NCBI GenBank assembly: GCA_021796275.1
Contig: JAJYOI010000010.1
Coordinates: 1-52,695 of the forward strand
Direction of reading: 5' to 3'
From: Bacteroidota bacterium
GTDB lineage: Bacteria; Bacteroidota; Ignavibacteria; UBA10030; UBA8401
DNA length: 52,695 bases
This document shows positions 39,945 to 50,909 of this stretch, piece after piece. How positions within the stretch are numbered: position 1 is the stretch's first letter; every line of letters begins with the position of its first letter. The translations under genes and the position numbers were made by a program. Below the pieces are notes generated by a model. The model was not told the DNA's origin. It ran no database searches and saw nothing but the letters and a program-made list of their open reading frames with translations.

Positions 39945-40382
39945 ATGGCGGAATATACTAAACTTAGAAATCTCAACCGCGGCTATATGAAGTTGGAGGT
40001 ATGGCAGAAAGCAATGGAATTGTACGCATTGGTTTGGAAGATTGTGAGAGACGCAAAGATTGATTTTAAGCTCCGTTCTCAGATTGCAGATGCTGCGCAA
40101 TCAGTATCATCAAATATCTCAGAAGGCTATTCGCGCCGCTCGGTCAAGGAATATATTCAGTTTCTTTACACAAGCCTCGGCTCGCTCTCTGAAACATTGA
40201 CAAGAAGTGTCGGACTTAAAATTACACAGCAGATCAGCGACGATGATTTTAACAAAATTGATGTGCTTCATTATGAGGTTGAAAACAAGCTCCTTCGGCT
40301 TGTTGAAAGTCTACAGAAGAAACAGAATGATGGTACATGGAGTGACCACATAGCAGAAGATTTACCAGAATATAATCCTTGA
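39945..40382 (+). CDS. Four-helix bundle protein (23S rRNA intervening-sequence family)
   Basis: 145 residues. LEVWQKAMELYALVWKIV, LRSQIADAAQSVSSNISEGYSRRSVKEYIQFLYTSLGSLSETLT and the closing helices match the small four-helix-bundle family first seen in intervening sequences of 23S rRNA genes and later as free genes in many Bacteroidota. Its function is unknown. The gene is flanked on both sides by GGATT-type repeats (39847 and 40384) and splits kdsB from pyrG, so it looks like a passenger of repeat sequence. No rRNA is near. Confidence 0.85.
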   Translation: MAEYTKLRNLNRGYMKLEVWQKAMELYALVWKIVRDAKIDFKLRSQIADAAQSVSSNISEGYSRRSVKEYIQFLYTSLGSLSETLTRSVGLKITQQISDDDFNKIDVLHYEVENKLLRLVESLQKKQNDGTWSDHIAEDLPEYNP

Positions 40383-40383
40383 A

Positions 40384-40520
40384 CGGATTGGATTATTGGA
40401 CGAATGGATAGATGGATAAACAGATAAGATAGTTGGATGAGCGGGTAAATGGTTTTCTGGATTAATGAAAAAGCTCTTTGTGCTTGATAATCCATCAATC
40501 CAATAATCCATCAGTCCAAT
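40384..40520. repeat. GGATTNNTGG-type intergenic hairpin repeat, copy 4
   Basis: The left part (from CGGATTGGATTATTGG) and right part (ending ATCCATCAGTCCAATG) are complementary in pattern and frame a 137-base element between the four-helix-bundle gene and pyrG. It leaves about 60 bases for a promoter of pyrG. Confidence 0.68.
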
Positions 40521-40550
40521 GTTTCAATGGTCGGAATTTACGTAACATAA

Positions 40551-42209
<1,659 letters not shown>

Positions 42210-42228
42210 ATGCAATATTTTCATTTTT

Positions 42229-42265
42229 GTTCTCAATTTTCCATTTATGGAGAGAGAACTTTTTT
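42229..42265 (+). terminator. Terminator after pyrG
   Basis: GTTCTC (42229-42234) pairs with GAGAAC (42254-42259), an inner CCA-TTTA-TGG adds a short stem, and six T follow (42260-42265). Confidence 0.6.
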
Positions 42266-42327
42266 GATTGTTAAATTGTCGAAAGTTTATAGTCAAGTGG
42301 CAAGGTAAGTGTAGAGGAGAAAGCGAA

Positions 42328-43005
42328 ATGAAACCAACATTACTGATAGGATTTTTTATTTGTTTATTTTTCACTTCGTGCAACCCAACAATAAGTGTTC
42401 AACTTTCGAACGGATTACCTTGTGCTGCCGATGTACAATTTCAATCGATGGCAGAACAAAAAAAAATTCACCTTATTCTTCCGTCCCATTCGGATTCAAT
42501 TATCCAAATTGAAACAAATAAAGATGCGGAGAGAGAACTCATCGCCATTAAAATCAAGCCTAGTAATTCAGAAAGTTACAATGTTTTACGGTTTTCTTCT
42601 TCTTATCTTGAGTCCAAGGGTTGGAAAATGGAATACCCATTGTTAATTTCAGATACTTTAAGATTCCGAAAACTTGCATTTAAGGATGAGGTTGAAGGAT
42701 TATATAACCATAGCTATTACTTTTTAGATCAGGAGTTATATAATTCTGGAAAATATCCAGATTGTATTGCTGCGTTGGATTCTCTTTCACCTCAAACAGT
42801 CAATCTAATTAATTACGGCGGTCGTTTAAGTGATCTCCGAGTGGATATAAAGGGAATGCTTTTACTTGCTTATTTGAGTGCAGAAAAACTTGGATTACCT
42901 AACAAGGCCCAAAACTATTGGGATATTCTGGAAAAGGGTTCTCCCGCATATACAAAATTTCTTAAAGAAAATGATTTTGAAATATCAAAGTACAATCCGC
43001 GCTAA
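42328..43005 (+). CDS. Putative lipoprotein, function unknown
   Basis: 225 residues from ATG at 42328 (AGAGGAG about ten bases upstream). The N-terminus MKPTLLIGFFICLFFTSCNPT ends in a lipobox-like FTSC, so the cysteine is probably lipidated. The rest has no family I recognise: a beta-rich first half (SVQLSNGLPCAADVQF) and a helical tetratricopeptide-like second half (YFLDQELYNSGKYPDCIAALDSL). The composition is more AT-rich than neighbours, with many AAA, GAT and TTA codons, which may indicate transfer or relaxed constraint. It is isolated between pyrG's terminator and a 216-base gap. Confidence 0.62.
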   Translation: MKPTLLIGFFICLFFTSCNPTISVQLSNGLPCAADVQFQSMAEQKKIHLILPSHSDSIIQIETNKDAERELIAIKIKPSNSESYNVLRFSSSYLESKGWKMEYPLLISDTLRFRKLAFKDEVEGLYNHSYYFLDQELYNSGKYPDCIAALDSLSPQTVNLINYGGRLSDLRVDIKGMLLLAYLSAEKLGLPNKAQNYWDILEKGSPAYTKFLKENDFEISKYNPR

Positions 43006-43221
43006 CAATATTGTTAAGTTGCTTCTTTAGCCGTTGCTGCGCTTATTTGCCTCATTCCCAGTTCTCGATTGGGAACGATTTAGGAACGATTATTGTACGA
43101 AGTTTTTTTCAGCAATCATATCATCAAGAAGCTCTCCTTTTCTTGAAATCCACAACTTGTTTTAGTATACTTTTTCATCCCGACTTTGTCGGGACTGTGT
43201 TCACAACTCACGGAGAAATGT

Positions 43222-44655
43222 ATGCAAATTGAATTCATCGGCGCTACGCGCACTGTTACCGGTTCGATGCACCTGATTCTTGTCAACGGAAAAAAAATTC
43301 TTCTCGACTGCGGTTTGTTTCAAGGCAAGCGCGCCGACACGAACGAACGAAATAAAAATTTCCCATTCCAGCCTTCCGAAATTGACGCGGTCATTCTTTC
43401 TCACGCTCACATTGATCATGCTGGAAATCTCCCCAACTTGGTAAAAAGCGGCTACAGCGGGCCGATTTACTGCACGCCTGCAACTCACGATCTCAGCAAT
43501 ATTATGCTTCTCGACAGTGCCTACATTCAGGAACGTGATGTCGAGTTTGTGAACAAGAAACACAAGAAGAAAAATTTGCCGCCCGTCGAGCCGCTGTATA
43601 CTGTCGAAGATGTTCAACCGGCGTTGAATTTATTTCAAAGCATTTCGTATCACAAATCGTTTTCCGTGGTTGACGGCGTGCAGGCAGAATTTGTGGACGC
43701 CGGACATATTCTCGGTTCATCGTCAATCGTTTTGACAATTGATGAGCGCGAGAAAGGAATCCCGCTTCCGTTGAACGGAAGCGGGACACGCCGCGAAAAA
43801 AAATTCGGCTTCACCGGCGACCTTGGCAGGCCGAATCTTCCCGTTCTCCGCGATCCGGAATTCATGGGGGATGTGGATGCGCTGATCAGCGAAAGCACAT
43901 ACGGCGGACGTTATCACGGCTCTGTTGATGAAATGCCGGAAAAATTTGAAGCGGTGGTTAACCGAACAGTGCAGCGCGGCGGGAAAATTATTATTCCTGC
44001 GTTTAGTGTCGGGCGCACACAAGATGTGGTCTATATGATGCATAAGATGAAAGAGGATGGACATTTCCAAAACGTTCCCGTCTATGTTGACAGTCCGCTT
44101 TCAACAAGCGCAACCGAAGTATTCCGCAAGCATCCTGAATGCTTTGATGAAGAAACACTTGCGTTGCTTCAGCATGAAGACGATCCGTTTGGCTTTCAAC
44201 GGCTGACCTACATTCGCGATGTGGAGGAATCGAAGAAATTGAATGACCGAAAAGAGCCATGCATCATCATTTCATCTTCGGGAATGTGCGAAGCGGGAAG
44301 AATTCGCCATCACATTGCAAACAACATCGGCGATCCGCGCAATACAATTTTAATTGTCGGCTATCAAGCGGAACACACGCTGGGCAGGCGGCTGGTAGAG
44401 CAGGAAACGTCGGTAACGATTTTCGGCGAAGTGTTCGAACGGAAGTGCGAAGTTGTCGTGCTGAATTCGTTCAGCGCGCACGCCGACCGTAATGAACTGC
44501 TTGCATACTTCGATCATTTTCACCGAGAACGAGTGAAGAATGTTTTTCTTGTTCACGGTGATCTCGATCAGGCAGAAAAATTTTCTTCCGGTTTGAAAGA
44601 GCACGGGTTTAAGAACGTTGATATTCCTGTTCGGCTCCAGAAATTCGATGTGTGA
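43222..44655 (+). CDS. Beta-CASP metallo-beta-lactamase (RNase-like)
   Basis: 477 residues from ATG at 43222 (GGAG six bases upstream). The metal site is LSHAHIDHAGNLP (HxHxDH) near residue 66. GDLGRPNLPVLRDPE and the beta-CASP motifs ESTYGGRYH, IPAFSVGRTQDVVYM and ISSSGMCEAGRIRHH are present, with the final SAHADRNEL histidine. This is the family of RNA-processing nucleases related to CPSF-73/YSH1 and bacterial RNase J, often found with an RNA-specificity domain. A perfect 27-bp palindrome at 43760-43786 inserts nine codons (IPLPLNGSG) in the loop before FGFTGDLGR. It probably acts on RNA; the substrate is unknown. Confidence 0.88.
   Translation: MQIEFIGATRTVTGSMHLILVNGKKILLDCGLFQGKRADTNERNKNFPFQPSEIDAVILSHAHIDHAGNLPNLVKSGYSGPIYCTPATHDLSNIMLLDSAYIQERDVEFVNKKHKKKNLPPVEPLYTVEDVQPALNLFQSISYHKSFSVVDGVQAEFVDAGHILGSSSIVLTIDEREKGIPLPLNGSGTRREKKFGFTGDLGRPNLPVLRDPEFMGDVDALISESTYGGRYHGSVDEMPEKFEAVVNRTVQRGGKIIIPAFSVGRTQDVVYMMHKMKEDGHFQNVPVYVDSPLSTSATEVFRKHPECFDEETLALLQHEDDPFGFQRLTYIRDVEESKKLNDRKEPCIIISSSGMCEAGRIRHHIANNIGDPRNTILIVGYQAEHTLGRRLVEQETSVTIFGEVFERKCEVVVLNSFSAHADRNELLAYFDHFHRERVKNVFLVHGDLDQAEKFSSGLKEHGFKNVDIPVRLQKFDV
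43760..43786. repeat. 27-bp perfect palindrome in frame inside the beta-CASP gene
   Basis: TCCCGCTTCCGTT - G - AACGGAAGCGGGA: 13-bp arms with a single-base loop. It is nine codons long. Removing it gives EREKGTRREKKFGFTGDLGR with the reading frame intact. Confidence 0.88.
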
Positions 44656-44665
44656 AAGTATAAAG

Positions 44666-44745
44666 CTGGATTGTTGGATTATTGGATAAATGGAAAACAG
44701 AAAATGGAAGACGGGTACAAAACATTCATCCAATAATCCATTCCA
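44666..44745. repeat. GGATTNNTGG-type intergenic hairpin repeat, copy 5
   Basis: Left arm CTGGATTGTTGGATTATTGG (44666-44685) pairs with TCATCCAATAATCCATTCCA (44727-44746). It fills the gap between the beta-CASP gene and the epimerase gene. Confidence 0.7.
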
Positions 44746-44773
44746 TTAAAGTCGTTACTATGAGGCTTTTGGC

Positions 44774-45625
44774 GTGAAAATTCTTGTCACCGGCGGCAGC
44801 GGGCTTGCAGGCAAGTATGTGGTGGATGAATTGCTTCATCACAATCACGATGTCGGAGTGCTCGATATAAAGCCTCCTGCACAGAATGTGAAGTATCATC
44901 AAGTTGATGTGCTGAAGCTTGATGAAGTTGTCCGTGCCTGCAACGGTTACGACGCGGTTATTCATATGGCGGGAATTCCTCACCCGCTTAACGATCCTGC
45001 TGAGAAAGTTTTTTTTCTTAATGTGAACGGGACGTTTAATATTCTTGAAGCCGCCGCGCGTAACGCCATCAAGAAAGTTGTTTTTACATCGAGTGAATCC
45101 ACGCTTGGATTTGCATTCATGCAAAACCGTGTCGTGCCGGAATATTTCCCGATTGATGAACACCATTCTTTGCGGCCGCAGGACCCGTACGGATTGAGCA
45201 AAGTGTGCGGAGAGCAAATTTGCCGGACGTATTCAGCTCATTACGGCATCCGCACTGTGTGTTTGCGTGAACCGTGGATTTGGGTGCCGGAAAAAAAAGA
45301 GATTGAATTCTACAAAAAACTTGTCGCTGAATACCGGCAATGGTACAAAAATCTTTGGGCGTATGTACACGTCTTTGATGTTGCACGTGCCCACCGTTTG
45401 GCAGTGGAAAACGATTTATCTTCGCAACACGAAGTTTTTTTTATCACAGCGCGCGGGAACTGGACCGGTGTTGAATCAAAACAGCTTATCGCACAATACT
45501 ATCCGGAAGTTTCGCAGATTAAAAATAGCTTTGAGGGAACTGCCTCGCTTATTTCGCACGAGAAAGCACGCCATCTGTTAGATTACGAACCGCAGTTTTC
45601 AGTTGATGATATTTTAAAAACATGA
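44774..45625 (+). CDS. NAD-dependent epimerase/dehydratase family protein
   Basis: 283 residues from GTG at 44774. The Rossmann motif is ILVTGGSGLAGKYVV; the catalytic triad is S in FTSSESTLG and Y-x-x-x-K in DPYGLSKVCGEQI. It belongs to the extended short-chain dehydrogenase group (UDP-sugar epimerases, dehydratases and reductases). The substrate is not evident: there is no sugar-nucleotide tail typical of GalE or RmlB, and it is shorter (283 residues). Its stop overlaps the start of the nucleoside hydrolase as ATGA, so the two are translated together; a role in nucleoside or sugar salvage is possible. Confidence 0.85.
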   Translation: MKILVTGGSGLAGKYVVDELLHHNHDVGVLDIKPPAQNVKYHQVDVLKLDEVVRACNGYDAVIHMAGIPHPLNDPAEKVFFLNVNGTFNILEAAARNAIKKVVFTSSESTLGFAFMQNRVVPEYFPIDEHHSLRPQDPYGLSKVCGEQICRTYSAHYGIRTVCLREPWIWVPEKKEIEFYKKLVAEYRQWYKNLWAYVHVFDVARAHRLAVENDLSSQHEVFFITARGNWTGVESKQLIAQYYPEVSQIKNSFEGTASLISHEKARHLLDYEPQFSVDDILKT

Positions 45626-46641
45626 AAACTCATCCTGTTCTTCTTGACGTAGATGCAGGCGTTGACGATACGCTCGCCATCGCTTTTGCACTTCTATCGC
45701 CGCGGCTCGATGTTAAAGGAATTTCAACCGTCGCTGGAAATGTACCGGTAAGATCCTGCACGCGTAATGCACTACTCACGCTGGAAATTCTTACGCCGGT
45801 GCTTCATTCGCTTCTACCAGAAAGAAAGCGGACAAGTCCGCCAGTCGTTGAAGGAGCGTCGGAACCGCTTCGGGAAAAATTATTCACTGCGAAAGAAGTT
45901 CACGGCGAAGATGGCATTGGCAATGCTTCGAAGTTTTACTCTCGTCTATTACAAAAGCCTCTCAACATTTCCGCACCAGATTTTATTATTCAAACGGTTC
46001 AAAAAAATCCACAGGTAACAATTATCGCTACCGGACCATTGACAAACGTCGCTCTTGCAATAGGAAAGAATGAAAGCGCGATGAAACGCGTACGGGAAAT
46101 TTCTATTATGGGCGGAGCTTTCAACGGATTTCATAATACGGGACCTGTTGCTGAATTCAATTTTTATGTTGATCCGGACGCGGCAGATGTTGTGATGAAA
46201 TCAGGAATTCCGATTCGGCTTCATCCATTGAATGTGACGGAGCAGTGCATCGTAACTCCGCACGACTTACAGGCAGTACGAAACCGCATGCTGCGAGAAT
46301 ATCTTTTGCGCGTCACGAAGTTTTACTTTCAATTTCATCGCCGGACGGAAAGATTTCTCGGCGGCTATTTGCACGATCCGCTTGCTGTTGCCGCTGTGAT
46401 TGATCCATCGCTTTTTGATTATGAGCCAGGTTATGCGCACGTAGAATTTGCGGGAAAATACACAAGAGGTATGTCGGTATTTTTTCCGAAATTGAATCCT
46501 GCAAAAGAAGCAGCGCTGCCGGAGTGGGTTAGCCGTACATTGCGGCGACGAATGAGCGTTCGAGTGGCAACAGGTGTCGATCCAGCCAGAACGAAAAAAT
46601 TATTCTTACAAACACTTTCAGCATACTCCGCCAGAAAGTGA
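45622..46641 (+). CDS. Inosine/uridine-preferring nucleoside hydrolase family protein
   Basis: 339 residues. The calcium-binding DVDAGVDDTLAI (DxDxGxDD) is at the N-terminus. ISTVAGNVPVRSCTRNALL, IIATGPLTNVALAI, ISIMGGAF and AEFNFYVDPDAADVVM are the family blocks, and HDPLAVAAVID carries the C-terminal aspartate. It cleaves N-glycosidic bonds of nucleosides to ribose and base for salvage. Between VLHSLLPER and VVEGASEPL the protein has extra residues (KRTSP) that overlap a GCGGAC-AA-GTCCGC palindrome at 45828-45841, possibly another small insertion. It is cytoplasmic, with no signal peptide. Confidence 0.88.
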   Translation: MKTHPVLLDVDAGVDDTLAIAFALLSPRLDVKGISTVAGNVPVRSCTRNALLTLEILTPVLHSLLPERKRTSPPVVEGASEPLREKLFTAKEVHGEDGIGNASKFYSRLLQKPLNISAPDFIIQTVQKNPQVTIIATGPLTNVALAIGKNESAMKRVREISIMGGAFNGFHNTGPVAEFNFYVDPDAADVVMKSGIPIRLHPLNVTEQCIVTPHDLQAVRNRMLREYLLRVTKFYFQFHRRTERFLGGYLHDPLAVAAVIDPSLFDYEPGYAHVEFAGKYTRGMSVFFPKLNPAKEAALPEWVSRTLRRRMSVRVATGVDPARTKKLFLQTLSAYSARK

Positions 46642-46710
46642 AGAGCGGCGACTTTCAATGAAATACAAAAGCCGATGTTCATGTTGAAAATCCGGTTGGG
46701 GAAGAATATA

Positions 46711-48603
46711 ATGCGATATGTTATGCCGATAGTGTTGTTTTCATCGCCGCTCTTTTCTCAGTCTAATTTTCTTCTTCCATCATTCCCTGTGAGTTCTGAT
46801 TCAAACGGCGCGGCGCTTCGCTTCGAAAGAAACCTTGACACGTACCAATGGAACGCTCTGACCCGGTATCATCAGCAAAGCGATAAGTGGATTATCGGCC
46901 TTTCGGAACAATATAATTTTTCGCTGATTCGTCTTCAACAAAGTTCGCTTCGCGACGAGCAAAATTTTTCTTTCAGCGTTGCGCGGAAGGTTTCGCCGGC
47001 GTTCTCGCTGAAAGCAAAAACAGAGTCATTTATTCTTTCAGATAACCAATCGTTGGGGGTGAGCAATGCAGGCATTCATTCGGGTCTTGCAGGTATTGAG
47101 GTGAGTCCATTTCCCGGCATCACCGCTTCTTCGCTTGCGGGAATTCGTTTTGATAAACAGCAAGAACATGACGATAAAGGCATAGCCTATGAGCTTGCCG
47201 CACGCTCGGACACGCTTGATTATTCCGGATATCAATCGCTTTTTTCGCTCATGATTGATCAAAGTTCAATTGCTCCGCGTTTTTTCCGGAACAATGACGG
47301 GCAGCTGTTGTTCCGGAAAGATTTTGTGGAAGGTTCGTTTGATACGCTGCGGGTTCGCTGGTCAAATACGCGGTGGGATTTTTATCTTCCCGCAGACACA
47401 CTTGTTCAACAACAGTTTGGAGTTACGACAAATATTCAGTCCCGCGGTGAAGAAGTGATGGGCTTTGCCAACACGTTGCAATACGGCATCGTTCGAAATC
47501 TCATCATGGTTTTTCAAATGGCAGGAAATTCGAGAGCAATCAAACGGTCATACCGTTACACATCGCTATCGGATTTGAATTCGATTCTGTATAACACTTC
47601 CGTGCAAGAATCGTATCTTGATGGAGGCATTGATGTAACGTACACCAGCGGGAGCATGCTGTTCGCTTCGTTTGGTATTCATGTGAATGAACGGGACGAA
47701 AAGCATTTGCTCGATCGTATTTCAGGTGTTGATAACAACGCTCAGAATAATCGTGCCGAAAAAGAATCACGTTTGGACAACACGGCGCGGCGCACCCTGC
47801 TTCAAGGAATACTCTCGTCACAACTTTCTGACAATGATAATGCTGCGTTCCAAAGTTCGGCAAGCATTCTTCGGTACGATACGCCGGACAGTCTGAACAC
47901 CGACGACCGCGATGAGTTGTTAATGAATTTTGCTTTACGCGAGACTCACGTGTTTAATCCGATTGTGGCATTATCGTTAACAGCGGGTGCAACCTTGGGA
48001 CATATCGTGTATCTTTTCAAAGACCGGAGCGCCAATAACAACTGGAATAGAATTTTCCGGCTTTCGCCGGAAGTGCAGTATACTCCGTCGCCGGATTTTC
48101 GTATGTTCAATTCGTTCGAAGTGCTGGCGAACTACACGGTGTTTGATTTTGAATCAATCGTTCCATCAGTGCAAAGTTATTCGTACCGACAATTTGCATT
48201 TATGGACTCATCGGCGTATGATATATCTGCCCGGCTGGGGATTGATGTGTATTTTTATCTGCGGTTATACGAACGCGGAGAATTACATTGGCAGGAATTT
48301 ACCGAGCGGCCGCAGCAATATGTCGAAGAGGCAACTTTTTCTCCGCAGTTACGTTATGGAAATCAGAAAGGAATGTATTTTGCTGTAGGATTTCGCTCGT
48401 TTGCGCAGAACCGATACCGCTACGTGGAAACAGCACGCGTCTTTGACGGTAATCTTTTTAGCTATGGTCCGACAATGACGATTGTTTTTTCCTTGTCGCC
48501 GGAGTCTCAGGTGGAATTGCAAGGATGGAAAGAGTTTCAGGAATATGGAACAACGACGCGTGAATTGGCAAATCTCTCAATGCAGGTGAAAATTTTGTTT
48601 TAA
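46711..48603 (+). CDS. Putative outer-membrane beta-barrel protein
   Basis: 630 residues from ATG at 46711, giving signal peptide MRYVMPIVLFSSPLFSQ; ATG at 46675 is an alternative. The mature part is a long series of alternating polar and aromatic strands (for example FSFSVARKVSPAFSLKAKTESFIL, YRQFAFMDSSAYDISARLGIDVYFYLRLYERGELH) ending in a strand LSMQVKILF with a C-terminal phenylalanine, the usual end of outer-membrane barrels. No TonB box, plug or lipoprotein signal is seen. Function unknown, perhaps a pore or surface barrel. It is followed by the RsbW-like gene after 12 bases, which may be co-transcribed. Confidence 0.72.
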   Translation: MRYVMPIVLFSSPLFSQSNFLLPSFPVSSDSNGAALRFERNLDTYQWNALTRYHQQSDKWIIGLSEQYNFSLIRLQQSSLRDEQNFSFSVARKVSPAFSLKAKTESFILSDNQSLGVSNAGIHSGLAGIEVSPFPGITASSLAGIRFDKQQEHDDKGIAYELAARSDTLDYSGYQSLFSLMIDQSSIAPRFFRNNDGQLLFRKDFVEGSFDTLRVRWSNTRWDFYLPADTLVQQQFGVTTNIQSRGEEVMGFANTLQYGIVRNLIMVFQMAGNSRAIKRSYRYTSLSDLNSILYNTSVQESYLDGGIDVTYTSGSMLFASFGIHVNERDEKHLLDRISGVDNNAQNNRAEKESRLDNTARRTLLQGILSSQLSDNDNAAFQSSASILRYDTPDSLNTDDRDELLMNFALRETHVFNPIVALSLTAGATLGHIVYLFKDRSANNNWNRIFRLSPEVQYTPSPDFRMFNSFEVLANYTVFDFESIVPSVQSYSYRQFAFMDSSAYDISARLGIDVYFYLRLYERGELHWQEFTERPQQYVEEATFSPQLRYGNQKGMYFAVGFRSFAQNRYRYVETARVFDGNLFSYGPTMTIVFSLSPESQVELQGWKEFQEYGTTTRELANLSMQVKILF

Positions 48604-48615
48604 GAGGATGAAGAA

Positions 48616-49044
48616 ATGACGGTTGCCGCGAGTTCAAAGAAACATACATTTCGTATGGCAATAGCCAGCGAGCCGAAAAATATTCGCCGCGTTGAAACAT
48701 TCCTGCAAAAAGTAAAACAGGCCGAACGTCTGAACAACGAAAAATATCATACATTGTTGGTCGTCGTTACTGAAGCCGTCAACAACAGCATCAACCATGG
48801 CAACAAGCGGAATCCGGCACGCAAAGTCTACGTTGTGTGTACAACTCAAAGGGGAGTGCTCACCATTAAAGTGCGTGATGAAGGAGAAGGATTTGATCCG
48901 AACACGCTGCCCGATCCGCTTCATCCGGATAATCTTTTACGGGAAAGCGGGCGCGGCGTTTTTTTGATGAAGCAAATGATGGAAAGTGTGGACTACAACA
49001 AAAAGGGGACTGAAGTTACAATGAAAATGCGCTTGAAAAAATAA
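48616..49044 (+). CDS. RsbW-like anti-sigma factor / GHKL ATPase
   Basis: 142 residues, AGAGGA about seven bases upstream. The HATPase motifs are present: the N-box VTEAVNNSINHGNKRNP, the G1 box KVRDEGEGFDP, and G2 GRGVFLMKQMMESVDY. This is the compact Ser/Thr kinase fold of RsbW/SpoIIAB-type anti-sigma factors, which bind a sigma factor or phosphorylate an anti-anti-sigma protein. No partner (STAS protein, sigma or PP2C phosphatase) is adjacent, so its target is elsewhere. It ends 1 base before a shared terminator. Confidence 0.88.
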   Translation: MTVAASSKKHTFRMAIASEPKNIRRVETFLQKVKQAERLNNEKYHTLLVVVTEAVNNSINHGNKRNPARKVYVVCTTQRGVLTIKVRDEGEGFDPNTLPDPLHPDNLLRESGRGVFLMKQMMESVDYNKKGTEVTMKMRLKK

Positions 49045-49083
49045 CAGCCCCGATTTGTTTGCAGCAAACCGGGGCTGTTTTTG
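49043..49083. terminator. Bidirectional terminator between RsbW-like gene and mdh
   Basis: AACAGCCCCG pairs with CGGGGCTGTT, and the stem continues through TTTG/CAAA around a GCAG-containing loop. A runs on the left and T runs on the right (TTTTTG). It serves the plus-strand RsbW-like gene and, in reverse, mdh. Confidence 0.9.
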
Positions 49084-49088
49084 TTCAA

Positions 49089-50180
<1,092 letters not shown>

Positions 50181-50210
50181 TCAGCCAAAGGCTGATCAGC
50201 CTACGGCTGA
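50181..50210. repeat. 30-bp double-palindrome element inserted in the end of rpmA
   Basis: TCAGCC-AAA-GGCTGA (50181-50195) abuts TCAGCC-TAC-GGCTGA (50196-50210); both are perfect. The minus-strand TAG inside the second palindrome is the stop codon used by rpmA. Confidence 0.93.
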
Positions 50211-50452
50211 ATTGAGATTGCCTGACGTGTTTTGCTGAGGCGCTCGAATTTCACAACGCCATCCTTCAAGGCAAACAGCGTATCGTCGCCGCCCTTGCCG
50301 ACATTTTGTCCCGGGTGGAATTTTGTTCCGCGCTGGCGAACAAGAATTGTTCCCGCAAGAACTTTTTGTCCGCTGTATCGTTTTACGCCGAGGCGCTGCG
50401 CGTTACTATCGCGGCCGTTTCGTGAACTTCCGCCGCCTTTCTTATGAGCCAT
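50201..50452 (-). CDS. rpmA: 50S ribosomal protein L27
   Basis: 83 residues. [52 protein letters not shown] is the standard L27 sequence and reaches toward the peptidyl transferase centre. The end is altered: the protein stops as RQAISIQP, with the stop codon inside a palindromic element. If the 30-bp element is removed, the reading continues as RQAISILPA followed by TAA, like the usual VSVLPA ending of L27. It is preceded by rplU with a 14-base gap, the conserved rplU-rpmA order. Confidence 0.97.
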   Translation of the reverse strand: MAHKKGGGSSRNGRDSNAQRLGVKRYSGQKVLAGTILVRQRGTKFHPGQNVGKGGDDTLFALKDGVVKFERLSKTRQAISIQP

Positions 50453-50465
50453 ACTTTTTCCTTTC

Positions 50466-50774
50466 CTACGCTATCGAAGTAATTTCAATCTGAGTATACT
50501 GCTGGCGATGCCCGCGTTTCACACGGTACCCTTTTCGTTTTTTCTTTTTGAAGACAATAACCTTGTCGTCTTTGAGGTGAGCCAGCACTTTGGCTTCCAC
50601 AGAAGCGCCGTTGACAACAGGCGCACCGACTTTGATTGCTTTATCGTCGGCAACAAGCAGCACTTTGTCGAATTTTACGCTGCTGCCGATTTCGCTGTTC
50701 AATTTTGGGACATACAGCTTATCCGCCGGATTGACTTTATATTGGCTTCCCGCAATTTCTATTACTGCATACAT
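50466..50774 (-). CDS. rplU: 50S ribosomal protein L21
   Basis: 102 residues from ATG at 50774, with AAAGGA eight bases upstream; the ATG three codons earlier overlaps this ribosome site. [25 protein letters not shown] and [24 protein letters not shown] are typical L21, which binds 23S rRNA. It is first in the rplU-rpmA operon. Confidence 0.97.
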   Translation of the reverse strand: MYAVIEIAGSQYKVNPADKLYVPKLNSEIGSSVKFDKVLLVADDKAIKVGAPVVNGASVEAKVLAHLKDDKVIVFKKKKRKGYRVKRGHRQQYTQIEITSIA

Positions 50775-50909
50775 CAGGAACATCCTTTTTTGAAAAAAGT
50801 GGACTTTTCTGAATTTGGACTACTAAAATAGCCAAATCTGAAGAAAAAGTCAATGAACGAAGGGAGAAAAGATTGTGTTGGGTGAAAGAGAATAGCAGAG
50901 ATTCTTCTG

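Noticed and set aside
39945-40382. Four-helix-bundle gene considered as an rRNA intervening sequence
   Set aside because: No 23S rRNA sequence flanks it; it is a free-standing gene.
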